Source: Dichetophora obliterata (lineage: Eukaryota; Arthropoda; Insecta; Diptera; Sciomyzidae). Taken from it: DNA of 64,000 nucleotides. Position numbers and translations under genes: made by a program. How positions within the stretch are numbered: position 1 is the stretch's first letter; the number at the start of each line of letters is the position of its first letter. The notes under the pieces are model-generated. The model did no database searches. It was not told where the DNA came from and worked only from the letters and a program-made list of their open reading frames with translations. This document shows positions 50,860-61,330 of the stretch, piece by piece. The stretch spans positions 80,197,630 through 80,261,629 of the forward strand of contig OY986436.1 of the NCBI GenBank assembly GCA_963920525.1. The letters are read 5' to 3'.

Positions 50860-52636
50860 CTAGCTGAAACCCGGCGCGTTGCTGCCACTCTCCCTTGTCA
50901 AACGCCCATAAAATGTTATCAATTAAACTGCATGTCTAAATTGAGGCAGAATACTGAATTCCGAGACTGTGCGACCTGTATCCACAAAGCTATTCGATAA
51001 AACAAATTTGGGTTGTATAGGAAGTGCCACGCCCTCTTGATCACCGCTCATAGAATGTAATCAATTAAACTGCATGTGTACATGGAGGTTGAATACCGAA
51101 TTCCAAAACTGTGCGACAAATAACTCCAAAACTATTCGATAGCACAAATTTGGGTTGTATGGGAGGTGCCACTGCCCTTTTCCTTACGCCCATAAAATTT
51201 TACCAATGAAACTGCATGTGTAAATTGAGGTCGAATACTGAATTCCAAGCCTGAGTTACATATAACTCCAAAGCTATTCGATATCGCAAATTTGGGTTAA
51301 ATTGGAGGTGTCACGCCCCCCGACAAACTCTAAAAATTTTATCAGTAAATCTGCAAGCGTAAATTTTGGTCGAATACTGAGTTCCGACGCTGTGCGACCT
51401 TGAACTCCAAAGCTATTCGATATCACAAATTTTCGTTGTATGGGAGGTGCCCCTCCCCCTTGATCAACGCTCATAAAATGTAATCAATGAAACTGCATGT
51501 GTACATTGAGGTCCAATACTGAATTCAAAAGCTGTGAGACCTATAACCCCAAAGCTATTTGATATCTCTAATTTGGGTTAAGTAGGAGGTTTCACGCCCC
51601 CTTGTCGTACGCCCATAAAATGCAATTAATGAAACTGCATGTATAAATTGGGGCCGAATACTGAATTTTGACGCTGATATTCGATATCGCAAATTTACGT
51701 TAAATGGGAGGTGCCTGCCCCTCTTACCAATGAACATAAAATTAAGTCGATGAAACTGCATGTGTACATTGAGGTCGAATACTGAATTCCGGCGTTGTGC
51801 GACCTATAACTCCAAAGCTATTTGATACCACAAAGTTGGGTTGCATGGGAAGTGCCACTCCCCTTTGCCCTACGCTCATTAAATGTAAGGAATGAAAGTG
51901 CATGTATAAATTAAGGTCGAATACCGAATTCTTACGCTGTCAACCTATAACAAAGCAATTCGATATCGCAAATTTGGGTTGTAAGGAAGATGTCACGCCT
52001 CCCTGTCCAACGTCCATAAAATTAAACCATTGAAACTGCATGTGTAAATTGAGGTCAAAAACTGAATTCCTATAACTTCAAAGCTATTCGATATCACAAA
52101 TTTGGGTTGTATGGGAGGTGCCCCTCCCCTTGTCCAACTCCCATAAAATTTCATCACTGAAACGGTATGTCTAAATTGTGGTCGAGTACCGAATTTCTAA
52201 GCTGTGCGACCCATAACTCTAAAGCTATTCGATAACAAAAATTTTTTATATATTTGTGGGAGGTAAAAGGGGGTGTGGTATTTCCTCTTAAACCATCTCG
52301 TACTCAAAGCAAAGCGTACTTACAAAATTTGAGCTCAATCGGACTAATAGTTTCGAAGTATTTTGATATTTTCTTAAAAGTAGACGTAGACGAAGTGTGA
52401 CCACGCCCATTTTTATCAAAGTAAATGATAGTTATCATACGAACTTATTTACCAAATTTTAATTTAATACGACCAAAACCGTCTTAAATACAGCATTTTT
52501 ATTGATTTGTGGACGATAGAAGGGGGTGTGGCAATATATTTTTCCTAAACCAGTAGAAGGAATAATCCAATTTGGTTCAGTCGTTTTCAAGTTTTAAGCA
52601 TCCGAACAAATCACGATTCATTTTTATATATACAGA
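50860..52636 (-). mobile_element. Helitron-like element with internal minisatellite, copy 2
   Basis: It has the same ends as 3807-5083: CTAGCTGAAACCCGGCGCG at 50860 and TTTTTATATATACAGA at 52636, the TC start when read on the minus strand. The core has about ten degenerate units of roughly 125-145 bp, marked by CAAAGCTATTCGATATCGCA and AAACTGCATGTGTAAATTGA. A unique 400-bp segment follows (GGCGGTAAAAGGGGGTGTGG-like, CCACGCCCATTTTTAT). It is non-coding; the short frames are by-products of the repeat. Confidence 0.6.
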
Positions 52637-52960
52637 TATTGATTTGTGGGCGGTAAAAGTGGGCTTGAAAACATTTATGTATCGTGACTGCCTCTTGCTT
52701 CAGTTTAAAGTTTCACTTTAAAAATGAGTAGAACTCCGGAATTGCCATGATTTCGAAAAAGTGGGCGTATATATATTGCGACCACGCACATTTTTTGTAC
52801 AGTTACTGACAGTAACCATCTGAACAAAATTACTAAATCTTAGTTTTTACGATCGAAACCGTCTGATATATATCCTTTATTTGGTTTGTGGTCGATAGCG
52901 CAAATTTGGCTTGTATGGGAGGTACCACGCCCCCTCGTCCAATAGTTACCAAACCTCGCA
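52637..52960 (-). mobile_element. Partial Helitron-like copy
   Basis: It begins again with GATTTGTGGGCGGTAAAAG and ends with one unit of the repeat (GGGAGGTACCACGCCCCCTC). It abuts the end of copy 2, so the two lie head-to-tail. Confidence 0.5.
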
Positions 52961-52977
52961 GGAACACTCACAACTCT

Positions 52978-53860
52978 TTTCAAGAGTTTTAAACGTCATT
53001 TATTAGTGTTAAGAGGTCGCCAGCCCCGAATTTTTTTGCCAGCCCCGAATTCATAAAACTAAAAAAAAATTAAGGTGGCAACCATATCCACCATCTTGAA
53101 TTTTAAAATTCTGACTTTAGATTCGAAATCAGCGACCCCTTAACACTAATAAATTACGTTTAAAGCTCTTGAATAGATATATTATTAGGTGGCAACCCTA
53201 TTATTTCAAAATTTTATAATTTTGAAATTCTGACGACGGATACAGATTCAGCGACCCATTTTTGGTGTACCATTTTTTTGCCAGCCCCGAATTTATAAAA
53301 CTAAAAAACATTAAGGTGGCAACCATATCCACCATCTTGAATTTTAAAATTCTGACTTAAGATTCGAAATCAGCGACCCCTTAACACTAATAAATGACGT
53401 TTAAAACTCTTGAAAAGATATATTATTAGGTGGCAGCCCTATTATTTCAAAATTTAATAATTTTGAAATTCTGACGACGGATTCGGATTCAGCGGCCCAT
53501 TTTTGGTGTACCATTTTTTTTTGCCAGCCCCGAATTCATAAAACTACAAAAAATAAAGGTGGCAGCCCTATCCACCATCTTGAATTTTAAAATTCTGACC
53601 TTAGATTTGAAATCAGCGACCCCTTAACACTGATAAATGATTTTTAAAACTTTTAATACATATTATTAGGTGGCAATACTGCGGTAAAAATTTAGGTGGC
53701 AACCCTAACCTCCATCTTAAATTTTAAAACTGTGACAATATATTCGAAATCAAATCCGTTGTCGGAATTTCAAAATTACAAGAATTCGCAAAAATAAAAA
53801 AAAATTCAAGGTGGCAACTCTATCCGCCATCTTAAATTTTAAAGTTTGACAGCATCTTCG
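52978..53860 (+). repeat. Tandem repeat, period about 242 bp, with an inverted partial unit
   Basis: GCCAGCCCCGAATT recurs at 53039, 53280 and 53523, with each unit also containing AAGGTGGCAACCATATCCAC, CAGCGACCCCTTAACACTAA and ATTTTTGGTGTACCATTTTT. About three and a half units are present and the last is decayed. The stretch 52978-53018 is the inverted form of part of a unit (TTTAAACGTCATTTATTAGT). No coding. Confidence 0.8.
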
Positions 53861-54272
53861 AAATCATTTACCCTAAAACTTCACACCACGGAGTCCACAG
53901 AATCCTTAAATATCCTATTACGCTTAAGCTCTCTCTAAAGAAGCTCATTGAATTTTTTGGATACTTGCTTTAATTCAATAATTTGGATACTTGCGAGCTT
54001 ACAAGCTTTAGCCGATCGTTTTAAGCTTTTCAACTTTCTGCCCGACAAAGTAAGCCGAAACAAGCCAAGCCAACGAGCAAGCATGAATATGGCTTGTATC
54101 TGTTTGGTATTTTTGCAAGCTGGCTAAAGCTTGCTTTTTCAAGATTGGATACATACTTGAATTCAAGTACTTGAAAAAGCTTGAACTTCAAGTAGGCTTG
54201 TGCAGTTCTCTGATACCCACATACCCGCATGCCCGCATACCCACATACATACATCCATTTTTATATATATAG
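53861..54272. other. Helitron-like end with AAGCTTG and ACATACCC words
   Basis: It contains many AAGC/GCTT words (54000-54200), a short ACATACCCGCATGCCC repeat and a terminal CCATTTTTATATATATAGAT. The last is the same end as the Helitron-like elements at 5083 and 52636, so this is probably the 5' terminus of another one in minus orientation. Confidence 0.4.
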
Positions 54273-54648
54273 ATTCAGACAATTTAACAGGGTCCAATTT
54301 TCATACATTTTGTGCAGGATCCCTCACTGAAAAAAAAAACTTTACAAATAAATTTAATTTATTATAATATTTTTGTCATTTTGGTATTTGCGTTTAAAGC
54401 CTGTAGTTAAAAAAAAAAATAGCTACCGTTGTAGAAAATCGATGGAAAAATTACAAATTTCTCAAACAATTGAATGAAAGCGCCCAAATTGCATGTTTGT
54501 TTTAGTTTTTAAGTCATTTCAATGATTTCTATAATGGTATTATGTAAATACGTTGAAAACTGTCACTGCATTTAAGGTTGTGGAACACCCTGGCACAAAA
54601 GCTGTTTCTGATTTGCCAACTCTAGAAACCACAAAAAAATTAAACTTA

Positions 54649-55095
54649 AGGCGAATTTACACATTTCACTCAAAACGATGATAGTGAACGTTGAACAATG
54701 ACAGTGAATCAATTTTTAATTTACATTATTCAAACTGTAAATTTGAAATTTGATGAATGATTCGGTGTTGAATGTCAAAATATATTCGATGGCTGATTAA
54801 TTTTATTGACGTTTAAAAAATGAAATAAATAAAAGCTATTCAGTAATTAAATAAAAAAAAATATAAACTTTTTGCTTAAAATTATGCTAACACCTTTCAA
54901 TTGTGTTTCAGTACGAATGACACATCAGTTCGGTTTGCTTTCACTTTCATCAAAAGTAGGAAGACCTTCTACTTCTTTCACTGTTTAATGTGGATGACAA
55001 TCATCTTCATTTTAAAGATGAAACTCAATTTACATTTTACAAATCAGATGATTCATCCAAAGTGAACGATGATAGTGAATCGTATAAATTCGCCT
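54649..55095. mobile_element. Small TIR element, possibly Harbinger-like
   Basis: AGGCGAATTTACAC at 54649 is inverted as GTATAAATTCGCCT ending at 55095. TTA flanks both sides (54646-54648 and 55096-55098), a 3-bp duplication as made by PIF/Harbinger elements. Subterminal CGATGATAGTGAAC words occur at both ends. 447 bp, non-coding. Confidence 0.6.
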
Positions 55096-55384
55096 TTAGG
55101 GCTTCCGCTCCAATTTTGAGGGCATTTAAAAAACAACGATCTCATATATGTGCAAGATTTTACGTCAATCTGTTCATTAGTTTTTGAGTTACACTTTAGA
55201 CGCAAAAAATTAAAGTTTAGAGTAAAAGTGTTCTCTGACTTTTGAAGAGCATCACCTTGTTTGCCAGTTAGGGATATTTAGGACATTCTTTTAAGTTTTG
55301 AACTTTACGGATAAGCTTTTCAGATAAATTAATTTTTAAGCAACGAAACAATGCAAATTTACATAAATCCCCCAATTAAATTAC
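55096..55384. other. Start of haspin intron 4, no other feature
   Basis: AT-rich sequence between exon 4 and the first inserted element. Confidence 0.5.
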
Positions 55385-55866
55385 CTTTTTAATTTCAACA
55401 TAACCGCTTGTGGAGTTGATTTGGTGACGTGAGTCTTTTAAATTGCTTAACTCTACAGATATCACTATTTCGGGCAATATTTGTTCATACGATTTTTGCA
55501 CTTCGCCATTAATGAGGTCCTTGCCTTCGATTGGAATAATTTTCAAGACGGTGTTTTGACTGGGATTAACGCAACCAGTGATAAATACTTCACCATAAGC
55601 ACCTTCACCAATTTTTTTGCAATCAGTCATTTCTTCGGCCTTATAAGCTTCTGAAAAATCAACGACGACAGTTTGTTTACATCGTTTTAAAACACGCTCC
55701 TTCCAAACAGATTTTGAACATATATTAAAAGTCGTTTCAGATAGATCAGAATCAGGATTTGGTTTAAAAAAAATTGATTTACGACTCCCAACTATGACGA
55801 CACCAGTATTTATTATAGAATCTTCAATAATATTAGAATGTTCATTATTTTTGCTACAGCGATTTT
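55385..55866 (-). CDS. haspin: Haspin exon 4 (kinase N-lobe)
   Basis: This 482-nt exon has acceptor TTTCATAG at 55867 and donor GTAATT at 55384 and covers about residues 226-386. The first 80 residues are a less conserved lead-in (VVIVGSRKSIFFKPNPDSDL, VWKERVLKRC). The kinase N-lobe then begins with the glycine loop KKIGEGAYGEVF (residues about 309-320), the ATP-binding Lys in TVLKIIPIEG (about 334) and the helix-C Glu in QILPEIVISVELSNL. The LKIIPIEG and LPEI blocks are haspin-specific. The ATG of MTDCKK at 55630 is internal and is not the gene start. Exon 5 is 37 kb away. Confidence 0.9.
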
Positions 55867-55934
55867 CTATGAAAAAAAGAAGTTTTAAAATTAAGATTTT
55901 TAAAAATTGTCAAATTATTTATTGAAGTACTAAC

Positions 55935-56174
55935 GTGCATTGTTTGTGCGACGCCAAATTGTCAACGACTTTCGCCATTTGCCGGGCTGCAGCAAAAGAC
56001 TTGGTGGCCGATCCTTAATAGTTTCCATGGGATTTGAAGACAATTGCTGATAAAATGATGATTGCGTTTGGTTAATTCTGTCAGTTGATTTTTTATTACA
56101 TTGCAAATTTTCTTTTTTGTTTTCAAAGAAAACATGTTTTTGACAAGTTTTTCGCTTAACTTTACTTTTTATTG
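55935..56174 (-). CDS. haspin: Haspin exon 3 (N-terminal region)
   Basis: This 240-nt exon has acceptor TTTACAG at 56175 and donor CAC/GTTAGT at 55934, phase 1 at both ends, and fits exons 2 and 4. It encodes a basic, low-complexity N-terminal segment (SKVKRKTCQKHVFFENKK) followed by a compact motif LLLQPGKWRKSLTIWRR just before the exon end. The PGKWRKSL block is well formed and likely conserved among fly haspins, though I cannot verify that here. The role of the N-terminal region in chromatin targeting or autoinhibition is family knowledge. An alternative acceptor at 56283 would lead to a stop at 56185. Confidence 0.75.
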
Positions 56175-57464
56175 CTGTAAATTTTTAATTCTGTTCTGTT
56201 TGTCGAGGTTCCATAATCTTGGTTTGGACTTCGTCTGTTCGACGTTTCCTTTCGTAAACATCCAAAGCTTCCTTATTATATTCTATGTGTTTAAATATTG
56301 AGTTATATTAGTGTCATTATTCTTTAGTTTTATAATCATAAATTATATTAAAAACTTGGAATAATTCCACTTTACGGCCAACACCCTTTCTTTTGTATTT
56401 TTTACATATGTATTTATAGCCCTTAAATCTAAATCTGCAAAAAAGTTGTTCGTTGAGATAAAATTCGTGAAAATTTGAAAAAAGTGGCTGCAATTTTTAA
56501 TAAATATTTTTATTGTCTTTTATTATAAATGCATAAAAATTGGAGACAAAGAAACACTGGCAAACACACGACACACTTGTTTTAATGATAATGATTTCCA
56601 ATAGAAGGTAAGCAAATGAGCACCAATGGAATGCATAATTAGCCTCAAAGAGAACAAAAAATTTCCGCTTAACTTTGAGCTTACAAACGAATGGGCTGTA
56701 TCAATGTGGACCGATCGTATGGACCACTATTTTTGTTATTAAAATAAACTATATTGAATTGCTTCATTTGATTTGTTTAAAAATACCACTTTCAGGTATC
56801 ATGTTACAGGTTAGATTAGCTTCTACACACGTAAAACTTTGCACCTAATTTTGAAAATTTCGCAAATTTTATATCCTAAGCCATTCGAGACAGACATTTT
56901 ATTTTGCACTTTTAAACTAAGGACCCCAAATACGTTAAATAAAAATAAGAAAATTATGATTTAAAAATGCAGTGGGCCGTAAACTGCAATTATGCAAAAA
57001 GCTTATTTGAATATTGGATTCGATGGGACATATTATAGCGAAGATAATGTGTAAAACTTTTTAGTATAGACATTTCTTTAACCGTGACTTAATCGTCATT
57101 GATTTTATTTTATATATTGATACTTTTAAAAGAAAAATAGCAAATAATTTTTTCCATTCGACTCGCGTCGTTTCATCACCGAGGTCGTGAAGCGCGACTA
57201 GCCAGCTGTAATTGTGTTTGTGGTCCATCCGCTGATGCGACCGACACAATTAAAGTACAGTTTTAAATAGAATCAAAAAGATTCATAATTTGTGATGGCG
57301 TTTTAAAATCTATCGATTTTGGCCAAATAATTTCATCAGTGAGGAATCTTCTTGAGCTAGGGAAGCCTAGTTCTCGCAGTAACTTAAATATCAAAAAAAA
57401 AAAAAAAATAATAATTTTTCCACCCTCAACGAACCGTTAGTTTAGTTACTAATCATGAACTTAC
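56175..57464 (-). other. haspin: Haspin intron 2 with coding-like pieces
   Basis: A 1290-bp intron. Two minus-strand pieces inside are phase-compatible with exon 2 and look coding but end in stops. One is 57263-57372 (acceptor GCGAG; ELGFPSSRRFLTDEIIW and on to DSI-stop). The other is 56185-56282 (acceptor ACATAG; DVYERKRRTDEVQ and on to EQN-stop). They may be alternative terminal or poison exons, or remnants. The rest is AT-rich. Confidence 0.45.
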
Positions 57465-57808
57465 CAACATTTATTTCAATTGCATTTGTATTTGGTAAAT
57501 GCCCAATGTCTTTTTCAACATCTGACCTATCACAGTATCTTAACTTCCAAGCACTTATGGGCGACAAGGAGCATTTAAAAGGATTGGATATCAGATGTTT
57601 TCCCACTGGTGTTGATATAGACGAGCACCGCTCTTTATCAATGCTTAAATTTCCAGCTTCTACTTTTTTTTGAACATGTAACCTAATATGTGGCGATGCA
57701 ACCTGAAGAAAATCTTTAGAGCTATGAGTGCTGCAATTTTCTACGCTGCTGTTCATATTAAAAGATGCACGTACTTCTTTTTTGAGCATATTTTGTTCTC
57801 GTAGCACA
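57465..57808 (-). CDS. haspin: Haspin exon 2 (N-terminal region)
   Basis: This 344-nt exon has acceptor CGATAG at 57809 and donor TTG/GTAAGT at 57464 and enters in phase 2. It encodes VLREQNMLKKEVRASFNMNS, a Ser-rich stretch and LRYCDRSDVEKDIGHLPNTN, covering about residues 31-145. No domain is recognised. Assignment to haspin rests on strand, proximity and matching splice phase with exons 1 and 3. It could instead belong to a separate small gene ending at 57263. Confidence 0.65.
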
Positions 57809-57866
57809 CTATCGTAGTTCAGAGATTAGATAAATGTAAACATGAAAAATTTTCCTGTAAACTTAC

Positions 57867-57958
57867 GGCTTTGTGTCAAGCAACTTGTCAAAGGAATCCT
57901 TCCAAGCGTCTTCCTCTAATGTGACGTTGATAATTACCTCACTCGAAGCATCTACCAT
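57867..57958 (-). CDS. haspin: Haspin exon 1 (start codon)
   Basis: The ATG at 57956-57958 opens MVDASSEVIINVTLEEDAWK and then DSFDKLLDTK, followed by a strong donor GTAAGT at 57866. The intron that follows is 58 nt. The acidic, helical N-terminus has no known domain. This start is chosen because it is the first ATG with an open path into exon 2 in the right phase. The first inserted element upstream begins at 58204, so the 5' UTR and core promoter must be short (under about 250 bp) or include transposon DNA. Confidence 0.65.
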
Positions 57959-58195
57959 GATTACGCATTAAATATATCACAAATAAGTCTGTCTTAAATA
58001 AAAAGTTCTGATGAGTATTAAAAATAAATGCAAGCAAATTATTTGCGTTCGTTTAAAAATTAAATTAAAAAGTAAGTAATTTGGGTTAAATAGTAAAAGA
58101 TTTTGCTGGTAGTGTTCACAGAATGGCCCGTATGAATAAAAGTAGCAGATTCGACTTTGCTGCAATTCAAAATAAGAAACCTTCAAAAGTAGTTA
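57959..58195 (-). promoter_or_regulatory. haspin: Haspin 5' flank
   Basis: This is the only non-repeat DNA left between the haspin start codon and the hAT-like element at 58204. No TATA box is evident. Assigned as promoter by position only. Confidence 0.35.
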
Positions 58196-58203
58196 GTTTA
58201 TAT

Positions 58204-59023
58204 CATAGATGGGCATAATTCATTGAATTATTAGTACATTAAAAGATACCATTAGCGCTATGCGCTTAGTGGTAATGCAAATCGAATTTTCATTACCACT
58301 AACCACCTAGTGGTAGTGCAAAAGAAATTTCCATTAACACTACCACCTAATGGTAATGCAAAATAAATTTCCATTACCATTAGTATGTTATGGTAATGGA
58401 AAAAAATTTGCATTACCACTAAGCGGTAATTTTTAATGGTAATTACCATTATAATAAAAAAATTTTAAATTACCAATAACATTTAAAAAAATTTCTACCA
58501 GTACAAAATTTTTCAAGTATAAAATTCTGTAAGTGACGTGGTTTCTTTTTAATTAAAATTTGCTGATTAAGGAAAACGAGGGTAATGAAAATATACAATA
58601 TATAACGATAATGAAAAAATTATTGTCTTAGGAAGCAACTGTGAAATCAAAAATAAATTTTGATAGTGAATAACATTAATTAGCTTTATTTAGTGCTAGC
58701 ATTTTTAAATTCGTGTCGCTAGGTTTTTGTCTTCGCAACCAATTGGTAATGTTTTTTGCAATTTTAATGGTAATGTAAATTAATTCCATTACCATTAGAA
58801 ATTTAGTAGTAATGCAAATTTTTTGCATTAACATTAAAATTGTCCATTACAATTAAAAATTTAGTGGTAATACATATGTTTTTCCATAACCATTGCATAC
58901 TAATTTTAATCGAATTTTTTCCATTACCATTACATACTAATAGTAATGCAAATTTATTTTGCATTACCACTAAGTGGTTAGTGGTAATGGAAAATTAGTG
59001 GTAATGGAAAATGCCCATCTATG
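58204..59023. mobile_element. hAT-like non-autonomous element full of TGGTAATGCA repeats
   Basis: The TIR CATAGATGGGCAT at 58204 is inverted exactly at 59011-59023. A perfect 8-bp duplication GTTTATAT flanks it (58196-58203 and 59024-59031). Almost all the interior near both ends is built from TGGTAATGCAAA and TTCCATTACCA words on both strands, over 20 copies, with a plainer middle (58450-58740). No transposase. 820 bp. Confidence 0.85.
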
Positions 59024-59187
59024 GTTTATATGAATAAAGTGCTCCTTACTACACTACAAGAATCAGCTGTTTGGAACTTGATACAAATTAGCCGGATTGG
59101 AAGGAATAAAAGTAGTGTTTGCTGTTCATTTTGAGTAGTAATCAAAATGGCATACTACAAGTATGTAGTAAATTATTTATTTATATT

Positions 59188-59612
59188 AAGGGTTTTCATG
59201 CAAAGTGGCAGGCTTCTAATTTGGGCAATTTGTTATTTTTATCAGACAGGTTGTATGAACAGCCCTTAAAGTCGATTGTGCATTTGCAGCATATAAGTCA
59301 GCTGTGCGATCTGCCAGCGATGCGTTCCATTTAAACGGGGACGCTTTGCGGATTGTTTGCTTGTTTTCTGAAATTTTTAGAATTAAATCTTTATTAGTTT
59401 TGCTCAAATTATAACTTTTCCTTCAAAAAAGAAAACAGCTGACTGATCATATAAGTTTGCCACCTCGTTTGCTCACCTAAATCGAAGAGCAAATTTATCT
59501 GGTTTGTGCAAAAGCTTTTTCATACGAATTTTGACAATTCATTTATAAGGCTGATAAACTTATAAGGTTTATACCATTTATAAGGGTATTGCCCATTTGC
59601 ATGAAAACCCTT
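59188..59612. mobile_element. Small TIR element (AAGGGTTTTCATG ends)
   Basis: AAGGGTTTTCATGCAAA at 59188 is inverted at 59596-59612. ATT flanks both sides, a possible 3-bp duplication. 425 bp, non-coding. Confidence 0.6.
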
Positions 59613-59623
59613 ATTAAATTCAT

Positions 59624-59760
59624 TGGCCCATTATCATAGTCAAAATAAATTCGAATTTAAATTTAGTGCAAGCTTTTTGACAACATATTATATTGAAAAA
59701 CTGCAAAAATGCTTATACTAAATTCAAAGTCGACTTTATTTTGACTATGATAATGGGCCA
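59624..59760. repeat. Foldback element (TGGCCCATTATC ends)
   Basis: TGGCCCATTATCATAGTC and onward to AAAATAAA is inverted perfectly at the right end (TTTATTTTGACTATGATAAT, then GGGCCA). The arms are 26 bp and the total length 137 bp. Non-coding. Confidence 0.65.
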
Positions 59761-59887
59761 TTTAATTTATTTAATTTGATTTTTATTTGAGCAGGCGAAA
59801 AGAAGATTTGTTGAAGTTGAAAGCAAACTACAAACATGGCAATCGGCCATGGACAATTTTAAAGCGCTCTTCAGATTTACTTTATTA

Positions 59888-60077
59888 GGGGTATTCACGA
59901 TCCACTGCACTTACCTGTGCAGTTGAGGACTGGAGGACTTTCGCATTTGTGCAGTTGGGTTTTCGTGAACACGCCACTATCACTTTTTCAAATCTATCAA
60001 AATTTTCAATGGAAACAAGTATAAATTTGCTTCAGTGCTCAACTGTACTGGCAAGTGCACTGAATCGTGAATACCCC
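59888..60077. repeat. Foldback element (GGGGTATTCACGA ends)
   Basis: GGGGTATTCACGAT, then CACTGCACTTACCTGTGCAG, is inverted with few mismatches at 60035-60077. The arms are about 42 bp and the total length 190 bp. Non-coding. Confidence 0.65.
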
Positions 60078-60189
60078 TTTTCCAAGCTTTTTTGTAGCAC
60101 TTTACTTTTTGGTAGGTACTACAAATACTGCCTGGAGGAAAAAATGCTTATGCCTTTTAACGTTACGAGTATAATTGAATTCACCCTTT

Positions 60190-61330
60190 GTGTCTTTATT
60201 TACTCTCTTAACTTAATTCAAATCAACAATATAAATATTGATTTAAATGTAATTCTTGACGTTATATATATAAATAATGATTTTAGATATGAATTGTTTG
60301 AATGCGAAATGCCACTTACGAATGATTCTGTCCACCATAAAGCACTTGCTTTAAATTTCTACTTTCATATCTTTGAAGATGAATTACATGATAATCGAAC
60401 TTTGTCGTAGTATTATAAAAAAGCAAACTATGCTGCTCTTAATAATTTTTTCGATTCGGTTAATTGGAATCGGATAATAGGGTATAGAGGTATTCTTGAT
60501 ATGTATGCTGCCTTCAAAAGAGTTCTAAGCTAAGGTCTTTATTTATATGTGCCGATTTCTAGCCACAAAAGCAGGTACAAGCTCCCTTGGTATAATCATA
60601 GGTTAATTCAGCTCAAGAACCTACGTAACAAGGCTCACTTAAAGTATAAAAAACAAAATTGCCGGTAGACAAAGCATTATATGTTCTTCACAGGCATGAG
60701 TTTGAATTTCTTCCGAACCTTTTGTATAAACATTATTTACTTTCTGTTGAAAGTAAAATTAAATCAAATCCCATGTCTTTCTGGCTGTTTATAGATTCCA
60801 AACGGAAAACATCGGGTTTTCCCAAGTCAATGGAACTTAAAGAAGTCCGTCCAAAAATTCGCAAGATATAAGCGAAATGTTTGCTGATTTATTTGGATAG
60901 GTATACAATTTTTATTGATAATTTCAGCAATTTACCTCAAACTTTAATAGCGGCTCAGTAAAAATAAGGAAATATGAGTTTCTTCAAGCCCTAAGTAACT
61001 TGGATTGTAGTAAAGGTGCTGGTTTTGATTTGCTACCTGGCATATTTTTAAAAAGTTATGCACCATCATTGCACGTTGCATTAACCATTTTGCTTAATAA
61101 ATCTCTTGTGACAGGCATTTTCTTAACGAAATGGAAAAATCGCCTACATATCTCCTTTATACAAATCGGGTCAAAAACACTTAGTTCAGAACTATCGACG
61201 TATTGTAAAAGTTTCTATTATTCCTAAAATATTTGATCGAATTGTCAACAAAATTTTATTTACTGACGTTAAAACCATATATCCAGCCAAATGCAATACA
61301 GAGTGGTTATCAGGTAGATAATTTGTACAC
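60190..61330 (+). pseudogene. Jockey/CR1-like LINE, internal piece, decayed
   Basis: The plus-strand frames show the endonuclease end (LNLIQINNINIDLNVILDVI, NDSVHHKALALNFYF near 60330), the linker (YYKKANYAALNNFFDSVNWN after a stop at 60408, then LLSVESKIKSNPMSFWLFI) and the RT entry (LDCSKGAGFDLLPGIFLKSY at 61000-61227, followed in another frame by PKIFDRIVNKILF). Stops and frameshifts occur throughout, and the palm with the catalytic Asp pair is missing because homology ends near 61330. Upstream, the element is cut near the foldback element at 59888. Confidence 0.7.

Larger units (their letters stand above)
18387..55384 (-). other. haspin: Haspin intron 4, about 37.0 kb, transposon-filled
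   Basis: The donor is AAAAAG/GTAATT at 55384 and the acceptor TTTTAG at 18387, both phase 0. Within it lie two Copia elements, three LINE bodies, one SINE and one SINE fragment, hAT, P-like, Tc1-like and Gypsy remnants, Helitron-like elements and tandem repeats. No other host exon was found. In flies, haspin of D. melanogaster is, as I recall, annotated in pericentromeric heterochromatin, where such introns are common. Placement of this locus in heterochromatin is inference. Confidence 0.75.

Noticed and set aside
52978..53860. CRISPR-like array
   Set aside because: Units of about 242 bp are contiguous with no unique spacers, and the context is eukaryotic.
54030..54254. 74-codon minus frame
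   Set aside because: Produced by simple ACATACCC/AAGC repeats at a Helitron-like end.
55376..55630. Short separate gene starting at the ATG at 55630
   Set aside because: This ATG lies inside haspin exon 4. The frame is open upstream to a good acceptor and continues downstream only after splicing.
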